A stretch of 64,000 nt of DNA from Metellina segmentata (Eukaryota; Arthropoda; Arachnida; Araneae; Tetragnathidae): NCBI GenBank assembly GCA_947359465.1, contig OX375877.1, positions 55,816,944 to 55,880,943 of the forward strand, given 5' to 3'. The notes under the pieces were generated by a model. That model did not search any database. It saw only the letters and a list, made by a program, of their open reading frames with translations, and was not told where the DNA came from. Of the stretch, positions 11,700 to 21,604 are shown piece by piece. Position 1 is the stretch's first letter. Every line of letters starts with the position of its first letter. The position numbers and the translations under genes are program-made.

Positions 11700-13140
11700 C
11701 CTCTATCTGATACAAGAACCCACTCATTTTGATTTACAAGAAATTCTAATGGAGGGCCGACTCGACGAGCGCGCTTCTGATACACAGATCGAAAGGTTCG
11801 AGGAAATGCTAAAAACCCATAGAAAGGTGTTCTCTTCGAACCCGGGTAATACCATATTGGTAAAAATGGACATAGAACTGTGCAGTGAGGTTCCGGTGGG
11901 CGCCAAGCCATATCGCATGTCTCCAAAACAAGTAAACATCTTGCGAAATGAGATTCAGAGACTGTTGGATCTGGGGGTGGTCGAGGTCGGTCAATCGGAT
12001 TATGCCTCTACCATGATCTTAGTAGAGTGCCCAGGTAAAGAACGAATACCACGTGTGGTTTACCAAAAGCTAAACGCGGTCACCCGAACCAAATTTTTCC
12101 ATTAACCCCATATCGAAGAGGTAGTGTAAAAAGTAAATACAGCCCCTTTCATCACCGTCATGGATTTGATAAAGGGGATACCTTCAAATACCTCTTACTG
12201 AAAGACCGCAGAGATATGCAGCATTCGTAAGCCTTTTGGGGCGTTTATCTCCAAGAAAATGATATTTGGCCTGGTTAATGCCCCATTTATTTCTGCAAAT
12301 TGATAGCCCAGGTTTTAGGTGGACTGGAAAAATTTGCGGCCCTTTATATAGACGGTATCGCGGTATTCCACCCAACTTGGGAAGAACACCTTAAGGATGT
12401 TGGCAGGGTATTGCGCAAATTGGGAGAAGCTAATTTAACGGTCAAACCCGCCGAGTGCCTTTCTGCACAGGACCATGTCAAGTTTCTGTCAAGTTGGATA
12501 AGGGAAAAGGTCGCCAAACGAGGCGAAAATTAAGGCGATCCAAGAATTTTCCACCCTTACCACTAAAACCCAAATTCGATCATTTTGAAGAGTGGTGGGA
12601 TATTACTCCAGATGGATCCCGAATTACTCGATTATTACCGCCCCTTTGACAAGTACCTTGAAAGGAAGAGTGAAAAAAGAGAAGGTAGTTTGGACAGACG
12701 AATGGCGATCAGGCATTTAAGAACCTCAAATCAAAGCTTGTCCGAAATCCGGTACTGTATGATCCGAATTATACAAAGGAATTTCTAGTACAAACGGATG
12801 CGAGCTTAACAGGTGCGGGAATTGTATTGTCCCAGAACCTAGAAGGGGAGGAGCACCCTATTTTGTCTTGGAGTAAGAAATTCACGAGAGAAGAGCAGAA
12901 CTACAGTGCAGTGAAACGAGAGTGGGCTGCCATTGTATATGGATTAAAGGAATTAAATTATTATTTACACGGACAAAAATTTTAAATTGAAACGGACCAC
13001 AACCCACTGACATTCCTAATTAAAACGATGGTGAGTAATTCGCGGCTGACCCGATGGGCTCTATGTTTGCAGCACACAATTTAACAATTGTTCACAGAGC
13101 CGGGAAAAACAACGTGAATGTCGATGGTCTGAGTAGATAG
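11700..13140 (+). pseudogene. Reverse transcriptase and RNase H of the Gmr1-like element
   Basis: The linker FEEMLKTHRKVFSSNPGNT and KPYRMSPKQVNILRNEIQRL lead into RT fingers (DLGVVEVGQSDYASTMILVE). The catalytic box reads LYIDGIAVF instead of YIDD, so one catalytic Asp is lost. LTVKPAECLSAQDHVKF is the thumb-side motif. RNase H follows: TDASLTGAGIVLSQ, FTREEQNYSAVKREWAAIVY and ETDHNPLTFL, ending NVDGLSR at about 13137. No integrase follows before the 3' LTR. Confidence 0.75.
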
Positions 13141-13629
13141 CCTCCTTAAAAATTTTGATGAAATTATAATAGGTTAATGTATAAGATGATTTTTAAATGT
13201 GTGTCAATTTTTGTTTCGTGTCAGTAAATGTCTGTACTTTGTCCAGAGAATGGCTTTGTAAAACCATTGTAAATATTTTTTCTTGTGTTAGCTTTCTGTG
13301 CAGAGTGATTTTTTCAAATGTAGATAATATTAAGTAATTAATCTTTGCATCGGATTGATAAAACACAAATAGGAGAGCAGATTTACTTAGCTATCTCGTT
13401 GAGCGTTGGAGTTTTTGTTTAAGAATTGGTATGTGCCTAAAACTATTTCCTAGAGAGATTCCTGATTTTGTTAAAGAATTAGTTAAATTTCTTTTTTATA
13501 CGTGATAGTGTATCACTATTGTAAAGGAACTGTGGTGAATTAAAGGATCTGGACAATATTCTGGATGGGCTCACTTGTACATAGCTTGAATTTCCATGTC
13601 ATAAAAAGGAAATTTTTTATGGGGGAAGG
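13141..13629 (+). other. 3' untranslated part of the retroelement with polypurine tract
   Basis: Non-coding and AT-rich. It ends in ATGGGGGAAGGGC directly ahead of the 3' LTR. Confidence 0.55.
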
Positions 13630-14112
13630 GCTGTGGCGTAGTGCTGAAAGAAGACAGCTTGATTCACCAGTCGCTTGGCCAGCTGAAATCGTTTTTTGTC
13701 GGATAATGCCTATCTCTTTTGGAACAGAAGTGAAAAGGCGGCGTAGCTCCTCTTTTGGATGTTTCGGACGATGGAAAACTGCCCAAGGTTTTTTCCCACG
13801 GTACAAGAGCTTCGAGGCTTGGAGCAGAGAGGGCTGGGTCAGCGAACGACATTCTTTGACAGACTCGAGAAGAGTTTGGTCGTTGTGATGGCGGCAACTA
13901 GCGACGGGCCAGACTTTTATAGTAAAGTCTACGGTGGAGAGTATTTGCTATATTTATTTAAAATGTTATAAAATTTACTGTTTAACAGAGCAATACTGTA
14001 AAAATGAAATAACCAAAAAATTAAATAATATTTGTTATTATACAATATTCAGATCTCCTTAAAATATCCTTCCTGCCAAAACTAATAGAAATCCGTTGTA
14101 AACATTGTTACA
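13630..14112 (+). repeat. 3' LTR of the Gmr1-like element
   Basis: Direct repeat of 8302-8787: starts TGTGGCGTAGTGC, ends CATTGTTACA, followed by TCCC. An open frame on either strand inside it (for example 13565-13888) is incidental. Confidence 0.75.
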
Positions 14113-14863
14113 TCCCCTTAAAACTCACTTTTTCTTTGCAAATATAAGTTTAGAAAGGTTTTTCAAATGTTTAAATGGTTCCTCTGAATATTGTTAAAAT
14201 ATATTGTGAACGCTGTAAAGGTAGGCGTAAAACAAAATTGTTTACACAAACAGTGAAAGCAAGATATACAATCAATGCACCCCCTTCTAACTATTTTTCA
14301 CTCTAAATTAATTCATATACATTATTTCCTCACTTCAAATGTCAAAACACAAAAAGTTATTGATTGATTATCGTAAACCTTTGATTACTTGTTCTTTATA
14401 ATGCTGACTAGTGAATGAACTAGAATAGTTCTGCTGAGTTCAAAAGTATTTTAACTATGGCCATTTATTTAAGAAATAAATATTTAGAGATTAAGAGATA
14501 ATATTAAGAGATAGAAACAGAAGATAAAACTATCAAAAATATTGTATTTATTTTTAGATCGCTTGTAAAATTTCCTCTTGAATCTAGTTCATTCCCTAGA
14601 AAAATGCATGTAGGTTTTTTTTTTTTTTTGGTAGCATCGTTTGGAAATTGTCTGAATAGATTTTCATTTAGCTCCTCTGAAGTTTATGACAAATTTTTAT
14701 ACATAATTATTATTTTTACAAAGTTATTAATATATATGTTTTAAATATTTATAGCTCAATGCCATTGTCTTATAACACTAAGCATAAAAATATCATTAAA
14801 ATATTTCTATACCACTTTTAAAAAAAAGGTTCTCGACCGTGTCCGGAAACCTTAACTTAAATA
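14113..14863. other. AT-rich intron, nothing recognised
   Basis: Non-coding with a poly-T run at 14616-14628. Confidence 0.4.
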
Positions 14864-14865
14864 TA

Positions 14866-15262
14866 CTGGAGTTGGCGAATAAGTTCGTTCGGTTTTTCTG
14901 TGAAGCTCAATATCTGCTATCCAGAATCTCTATTGCACAGCCCAAATGTGCAGCTAATTAGCTCACGTTACAGGTGACGTCAATAGCATGTAATCTTCAT
15001 ATGCATGCCGGGTAACTAAGATTATTGTGCGAGATGCGTGCTTGTAAACATGGCAGAATGGATAGTCCATTTTCGCCACATTTTACTATTTTATTTCAAA
15101 AAAGGTAAAAAAGCAGCATAAGTGCATGAAAAGATTTTTAATTTGTATGCGTACGATGCTTTATCAGAACGTATGTGACAAATGTGGTTCACCAAGTTCT
15201 TTTCCGGTAAAATTGTATTTCACACCACTCTAAAAACCGAACTGACTTATTTGCCAACCCAA
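14866..15262 (+). mobile_element. Internally deleted mariner element
   Basis: The left end CTGGAGTTGGCGAATAAGTT and the reversed right end TTGGGTTGGCAAATAAGT are inverted, each next to a TA dinucleotide (14864-14865, 15263-15264). Inside, from about 15050, the plus strand encodes the mariner N-terminal helix-turn-helix pattern (RHILLFYFKKGKKAA ... YAYDALSER ... WFTKF.SG) with stops, and then passes straight into the right end. The catalytic D,D34D domain is deleted. Confidence 0.75.
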
Positions 15263-15279
15263 TAAAAACCCTGTAGAAC

Positions 15280-15543
15280 GTGTTTCCTTGTCCATGTCCA
15301 TTTATTGCAGGAAAACAGACTTTAGATTTTAATGTTTGGGCTTCCAGGGGCGCTTTTAGTACAACCTGTGTGTCATTTTTCATGGCTACAGATTGTTCTA
15401 AAGACAGAAAAGAAATAGTCCATGTTTTCCGCAATGTTCCAAAGTATAAGTGTACCAAATTTTGTGTGGACTGGTCAAACGGTGTGGATTTGGAACAGAA
15501 AATCCTCACAAAACACCCTTTATGTATATGTATAGAAAGATAG
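15280..15543 (+). other. Unassigned open frame, open on both strands
   Basis: 87 codons on plus (FNVWASRGAFSTTCVSFFMA, RKEIVHVFRNVPKYKCTKFC) and an overlapping 106-codon frame on minus (15189-15509). GC content is higher than the flanks. I do not recognise either product. The minus frame runs into the mariner end, so its start is not native. Confidence 0.25.
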
Positions 15544-15545
15544 AT

Positions 15546-17095
15546 GCAAATCTCTCTCAGGAGAGCGACCTTGGAAATCGTGGGTCCCGATTTAAATAGC
15601 GTCTAACTGTTGAATTGTAATATAATTCCATAACCATCTTTAATTAAACTGTTTCAGTTACTATTTTGAGCATAACTATTTTAATTTGCCACGATTTAAA
15701 TTGCTTTATCAGTTTTCATGCAATTAAGTACGGGTCCTACTACAGCTCAAGAAATAAAGAAACATTTTTAACTCTATTCTTAATTTGAACTGTCTTAAAA
15801 GCTTTCTCGTCAACACATTGAAGTTTTCCTCCTTACCATTCGGATGTCTAAGCATTCCATGTTCGATACTACGTTATCTTGGTGTAGGATTTATCCTACT
15901 TAAATAATGTGATTCCTTATTCTCTGACAACAAACATTGTTGACATTGTATTCTCATTTTAACCCTCCAAGTGGTTTGTCGTGGCTGGATCGTCAATCAA
16001 GTTGACCAATTTTCCTCACGATGAAATAAGCAGTTCATCTTGATTTTGCCGAGTGTTTTATAACGACGGAATAAAGATCTGGTCTTCTCAGGACGAGATA
16101 CTCGCCCATCAGGATCTGGTCAGTGTTCTTTTGTCGAGCGTATACCTCCTCAACCACCAGCAGTGGTAAGAAAACACTTCAAATGAGCTCACAGACACCA
16201 AAAGCTATTCATGAGCATGTAATCTATTTGAATGAATTAATCTCGATGAACAAAAACTAGAATCAAAATTAGTTCAAGATGAGGCCCTTTATGTGGAAGG
16301 CCCTACTTGAGGAAATATGTGTAATCTGCTAAATGCCTGCCTTGATTTCTCTCATGTTCTAACAACGAGTTGTGAAAAAAAAAAGCATCGGGGTTGATTT
16401 ACTTTGAAACTGTTCTAAAGAAAAAAATATATTTTAGGTTTAGAACCATGGGTCCCGCCATTTATGTAAGTTACTCTTCTTTTTTTTATATTATTTGCAA
16501 TACTACATTGTTCATCCATTGTTGAAGCATTTCAATGTATTTCTCATATCTGAAAAATGCAATCAACAAATTAGCATCATATTTAGTCAAGCACTGCGAA
16601 ACTTAGAGATACACGCACTCGTATTTAGAGCTGCAGGAAGTGTATCGTAACTTTAGTATGAGTAATACACATGTTTATAAATGGTAGAAACGAGTTGAGA
16701 TGACAGTAAAAGGTTATACAATAACGAGCAGGTCAGTGTGATTAGGACGAATAAAACAGCAGCTTGATGATTTCGCTTTTTTTAAAACTTTAACACATAT
16801 TGCACCTTAAACCAATAGCCGCATCAGTAAAAAATCTTCGCGAACTTGTTCCTTGTACAATTTTGAATAAACCATGTTAATCTCGATATTTTGGATGTGT
16901 AGTTTTTCGCGACACCGTATCAGAATCGAGAGGCAAAAGCGAGTTCAGCCATTTTGACTTCGGGCCAGACGTGACTGCGAGTTTCAACGGAAAAATAAAC
17001 GTTGCTATGGTGATTGTAACTGCGGTAACTGGCAAACACATAAGTTAAAAGTGCAACTTTTCGTTTCACCGATCCATCTGCGCGCAATCAGCAAT
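15546..17095. other. Non-coding intron stretch
   Basis: No coding region is recognised. A patch at 16840-16990 (TTCCTTGTACAATTTTGAA ... CAGAATCGAG) recurs at 18355-18450 and weakly near 25460-25540. Confidence 0.4.
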
Positions 17096-17440
17096 TTTGT
17101 AAACTTTCGCTAAATAATACTTTTCCTTACATTGAATTTATTTATTAACCAATTTTTAAAATAATCATACCATAAGAAAGAGTGCATTCTAAGCTTTAAT
17201 GTGGTAATTTCAAATTTTAAAACTAATAGTATTAAACTATAGATATAGTAGTTTTACTTTTGTATCCGAAATTATGATCTAAAAGTTCATAAATTTGTCT
17301 GACCAACTTTTTATTGCATCGACTTTATTTATACACCAATTTCAAAAATAACTTTACCATAATAAGGAGTACTTTCTAAGGTTTTATTTATTGTTTTCAA
17401 ATTTAAGAAATAATGGTATTAGGCTATAGTAATGACACTT
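17096..17440 (+). repeat. Interspersed repeat, two tandem copies
   Basis: Two diverged copies (about 17100-17262 and 17264-17440) share GAATTTATTTATTAACCAAT-type and AACTAATAGTATTA-type segments. Further copies lie at 17960-18175 and 25605-25900, sharing AAATTTGTCTGACCAACTTT and ACGAAAATGTCCC. Confidence 0.55.
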
Positions 17441-17444
17441 TTAA

Positions 17445-17935
17445 AAGATGCACATCCAATGGATTCCCTCCCATGTCGGTATAAGTGGCAACGAGATCGC
17501 GGATTCCATGGCAAAGGCTGCTGCCTTAGAGACTCTCCAGCCAGATATGCCTTGTATTTATAGTGAAGCGTTCTCACAGTGCAGAAGGACATCAAAAGAT
17601 CTTTGGAATGTCCCTCCAGTACATGACTGGTACTCGATAAGCCGTCATGGAGGTGCCCTACTCTTTGAGGGCCATAGAAGTCAGCAGACTTCTATTTCAC
17701 ATTTTGACAGTAGCCACTTGAGGAGTATCTCTTACAAACAGGGCCAGAAGGTTTTCAGGACTTGTTCCAAGTGCGGAGCTGATCAGGCTTCGCCAGCTCA
17801 TATTTTAAAATGTATTGACTTTACAACGGACAAGGTTTTTTCGGAACCTCTACTTTTTTGGACTTTTGGGGGGGTTTATGGACTTGTGGACTTAGTCTAA
17901 CATAAAGAGACCATGTCGGGGATTAGTAACAACAA
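17445..17935 (+). pseudogene. LINE 3' fragment: RNase H C-terminal part
   Basis: A 150-codon frame starts abruptly with IQWIPSHVGISGNEIADSMA, the last RNase H motif (IPSHvGi.GNE.AD..AK). It continues with FRTCSKCGADQASPAHILKC, a Cys/His cluster typical of the C-terminus of these LINE polyproteins, and ends GLVDLV. A short (AAC)n tail follows, as expected of a 5'-truncated LINE insertion. Confidence 0.75.
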
Positions 17936-17959
17936 CAACAAGAATGAGAGTTTTAACAA

Positions 17960-18175
17960 AAAGGACAAAAATGTTCCAATATTCCGAAATTTGTCTGACG
18001 AACTTTTGTTAGCATCGAATTTATTTATTAACCAATTTAAAAATAATTCTACCGTTCTAAGGTTCCATGTGATAATTTCAAATTTAAAACTAATAGTAAT
18101 AAGATAACAGTTTTAAGGAACAATAACGAAAATGTCCCTATTTTTACCTAATTAAAAACAAGTTATCAGGAACCA
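17960..18175 (+). repeat. Interspersed repeat copy (family of 17096-17440)
   Basis: Shares AAATTTGTCTGACGAACTTT, the TTATTAACCAATTT segment and ACGAAAATGTCCC with the copies at 17264-17440 and 25605-25900. Confidence 0.55.
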
Positions 18176-18937
18176 AATTGAAATTTATAAAAAACTTGGC
18201 GTCCTGCAAAATTTTACTTTTAGAGGTACTCTGAAAACAATCACGGCTAAAGACTGAATATTTGTACGTGTTTTGTTCACTCGCATTAGAAATTTCGCTC
18301 TTTCAATTTTGACACTGAATAAACCCTAAACCAATAGCCTCATCGGATACAAATTTTACTCGTCTCGTTTCCTGTACAATTCTGAACAAACCTTGTCAAT
18401 TTCGTAATTTTCTGATCCGTACTCTCTCGCGAAACCGTCTAAGAATCGAGCGAAAAACGCGAGTTTTAAATCCTGCTGCGGTGTCTGCGGTAACATTCTT
18501 TAATCTAGAGAGATATAGATACTATCCTAAAAGTATTAACAGTTTCAATACCGAGCCAAAACGTTTTGCAAGTCTTCATGAAATCCCACGTTTGCAATTG
18601 GAATAAATTGTCATATCTTGGCCACTTGAAGGTGTCTTGTTGCCTAATTTATTTATTCAATAGGAGTATAACTTTTCATGGGTTTTATTTTTGAGATTCC
18701 CTTTGAATACGTTCAAAATAAATATATATTGGAAACATTAAGGTATCGCTCATACCAGATTTTACTAATTTTGTTTGATTTGTCTCTTGTATTTTATCTT
18801 CATTTATTTAAAACAACAAATTATATTATTACATTTATTTTTCTAGTGTCATCTGGAATATTTGAAGCAAAACAATTTTTACCACTCTAATAAACGTGAT
18901 GTTATCAACATTAGGAGAAGTATTCAAAGTAGCTTAC

Positions 18938-19071
18938 ACAACACCTTTTCTTGTTCTATCAAATATTTCCAATCCATCCTTGGTACAGTATTCACTCTTT
19001 TCAAGCATAAACGTTTCAAATTTCACCAACAATCGACTACTCATTTGCTTAACTTCATCGTCGAGCTTTAT
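18938..19071 (-). CDS. Gene C exon 4: middle of CUB domain 1
   Basis: Acceptor TGTTTCAG, donor GT/GTAAGC. It encodes IKLDDEVKQMSSRLLVKFET, then FMLEKSEYCTKDGLEIFD. This matches the CUB core strand F..F.lE....C..D.leI, with the Glu and Asp of the calcium-binding type CUB present and the third Cys in place. It leaves in phase 2, so the last codon is completed by the first base of exon 5. Confidence 0.88.
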
Positions 19072-19818
19072 CTGAAACATACAAGATTATTAAAATATTT
19101 TTCGATTGTATTTATTACTATACTTTTTAGAATACTCTTACTTAGTTACTATACTCTTTAAAAGTGTCTTTACTTCAGAAGGTAAGGGTCTAACTTTAAC
19201 TTAACACTTGACAAAAACATTCACAACTGACTGAATTCTATACGAAAAAAGTTCAATTTTGCACATTACCCCCCCCCCCTCCCGTAGAGAACCTTTCATC
19301 TTGTGGGGCACCTTTGTTTTTAACCTTTTTCATCTTGTGGGGCATTTATAAAAATTGTTTTTAGCCGATCTGACTAAAAAAATTTAACTTTAATTTACAA
19401 AAAATGACAGTAGTTAAGAGTTGAAAGGGAGAAAATATTCACTGCGATTTCATGCTTTTACGTATGGCAGCCATCTCCTAACACGTTTTCGCACCTATTC
19501 AGAAATCAACATACCCAAGGTCAACTGGCTTCTCGTGGAGCTGCTGTACTACAAATTATATACTGCTTATATACTGCCCTTCTAAAGTTAAGCACACGAT
19601 GCGAATTCTGAACATAAAAATGCGTGCTTCAATTTCATTGAGTGATACTTACTGTTGTTGTAGAAAGAAATATGCAAATATTACATGATGGAACCAATTA
19701 GAATTTACTCTTCAGAAACAAACAAAATAGGCATTGGTTGAAGACGACGACTTTCTGAAGGTTTTCAGTAGACGAGTTTATTGTTGATAGAAAATTTGTA
19801 AGACAATTCTGGTTATTT

Positions 19819-20035
19819 ATGGATAAGATACGATCAATTAATGGTTCAAAGAAGACGACTGATCCTGAACGCTGGTGGGATGTGGGGAGAATTGAAGCAG
19901 GACAGTATATTAAAGACATTTCTATATTCTTTGGTGTTTACCACTATGATTTCTCGTCTATGGAAACTACTTCAAACGAGTGGGTCAATTGTCCAGAGAC
20001 CTGTCTTCGGATTTTTACTCAACCAATGAATAACT
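19819..20035 (+). pseudogene. Tc1-like transposase N-terminal fragment
   Basis: Across two frames the plus strand reads ERWWDVGRIEAGQYIKDI and then MISRLWKLLQTSGSIVQRPV, matching the paired-like DNA-binding region of Tc1 transposases (RW..vGrl.aGqs..dva ... viSRLW.qfq.tgtv.rRp). A frameshift near 19925 breaks it. No catalytic domain follows. Confidence 0.65.
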
Positions 20036-20089
20036 TTATCATCTTCTTAACTTTTAGAGGGTAGTGTAAATAAGGGAAATATTTAACCT

Positions 20090-20275
20090 TTAGACTACGG
20101 CCGGTATAACAGTTGTACCATGATCCAACAAGAAATAATTTGGACAACGGCCAGTACATCAATTCAACCTTGAAAGTTATACGAATTGTGACAAGAAAGA
20201 ATTTAGACAACAGCCAGTACAGCAGTTGTACCTTGAAAGTTATAAGAATCGCGCTTGTTATATCTATAGCAGAAG
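20090..20275 (+). repeat. Tandem repeat, about 63-base unit, nearly three copies
   Basis: Units contain ACAACGGCCAGTACA...CCTTGAAAGTTATA and AGAAAGAATTTAG, diverging from left to right. Confidence 0.7.
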
Positions 20276-20526
20276 TAAAATAGATAACATTATTTGTGAA
20301 CATACTTGTCAAAAGTTCGAAACTTAACCGATGAAATGGAGTAAATTTTTACAAATCTCACTATTGTTAAAAACCATTAGTATCATTCTTATCGTATATC
20401 GGTTTAAAATTGTTGGTGATGAGTATAAGAAAATATAGCAGAAAAAACAATAAGTTATATACCAAAAAACAAATATATAAAGAAATATAGAGCCTTATGT
20501 TACACTAATTCAAAGAGATCACTCAC

Positions 20527-20645
20527 TTCTATTTCAAACAAAAATTCAGCATTAGGAGGATAGTTTTTGCTAGGATATCCTGGACTCTCTACAACCTTTG
20601 AAGGACGGTCTAAATTCAGTGTAAATAAATATGTATAGCTTGTAC
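20527..20645 (-). CDS. Gene C exon 3: start of CUB domain 1
   Basis: Acceptor TTTTTAG, donor GAA/GTGAGT. After TSYTYLFTLNLDRPSKVV comes ESPGYPSKNYPPNAEFLFEI, the signature start of a CUB domain (sPgyP..Yp.n......w.I). The first Cys pair of a canonical CUB is missing: no Cys lies before the GYP segment or in the NAEFLFEI strand. The exon leaves in phase 0. Confidence 0.85.
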
Positions 20646-21084
20646 CTAAAAACCAAATAGACATTCTTATAGATTTGATCTAGTCTGTGTGAGAAAAATA
20701 ATCATGGCACTAGGGCACACACACAACACACACAAGGGTGCGGAAGGGCATAACTACTGAGTCTCAATCCCGTCATTTTTACTTTTGAGTTATAAGTCCC
20801 CTTTTGCAGGGATGAATCGTGGAATATGATGCAAAAATTACATGATTTACCAAATGCCCTACAGCGATTTTATTTAGCACTAGAACGTCCGTTGTGTCGA
20901 ATCGACACCGGAGCATGTTGATTTTGTTATAATTCCCGAATTTGTGAATTGAATTTGAAAATGTGTTGTGACTTTTAATTATTTTCCTAGATAGTTTTTG
21001 CTATGATTTCGTAAGTTTCATAGACAAACAAATCTCTATTTTAATTTATAAAGATTTCGCCAATTTTAAAAAGGGGACTTGGTA

Positions 21085-21260
21085 GCCCAGTTTGTAGATT
21101 CGCGGTTTGTCAACCATATGATTGCAATTTCGTTAACATATCTAAAACTTCCTCTTCGTGTAAGTGGTAGCTGGTGCACGTTAAATAGGTCCTAGCCTCA
21201 AATGTCCTTACTTTGGAGTGGTGTGGAAGTTTGGATAGTGGACTGCTAACTATGGTGTTG
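21085..21260 (+). mobile_element. tRNA-derived SINE fragment
   Basis: GGTAGCTGGTGCACGTTAAA, GTGGTGTGGAAGTTTGGA and neighbours match the reverse of the SINE body at 43458-43788; this copy is in the head-to-tail plus orientation. Confidence 0.5.
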
Positions 21261-21604
21261 ACTCAAATTTTGGAACATAATATCGATTTTCACGTAACTG
21301 TTGCTTCTTTAAAATGGAATGTATAATTTTCCCTACCTGTGTTCTTCAAGCATCACTTATATTGAAGTGATAGTTTTATTTTATATAATTTTTTTTTTTT
21401 GCAATTTTAAAAGCGAAGAATTTTGTTATTTTCTGATCAATTTTATGTAAATATTTTGATATAATGTTATGCGGTATAGTGCTAAGAGCTCACTTCAATG
21501 TAGTGTAATAAATGTCTATTGAAAATAATATAAAAATTCGACCATCTGTCTTCAGAATATACCGATAAAAAGTTTAAAGAATTAAGTAAGTTTACAATGT
21601 CCAT

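Larger units (their letters stand above)
8302..14112 (+). mobile_element. Gmr1-like Ty3/gypsy LTR retrotransposon, degenerate
   Basis: Two similar direct repeats (8302-8787 and 13630-14112), each starting TGTGGC and ending GTTACA, flank a retroelement interior. TCCC precedes the left repeat and follows the right one, a 4-bp target duplication. A polypurine tract (GGGGGAAGGGC) abuts the right repeat. Interior order on the plus strand is gag with one CCHC knuckle, protease remnant, integrase remnant, RT, RNase H, then the LTR. Integrase ahead of RT is the order of Gmr1-like elements rather than of typical gypsy. Stops and frameshifts break every domain, and most of the integrase core is deleted. 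A 411-bp MITE lies just inside the left LTR. Confidence 0.75.
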
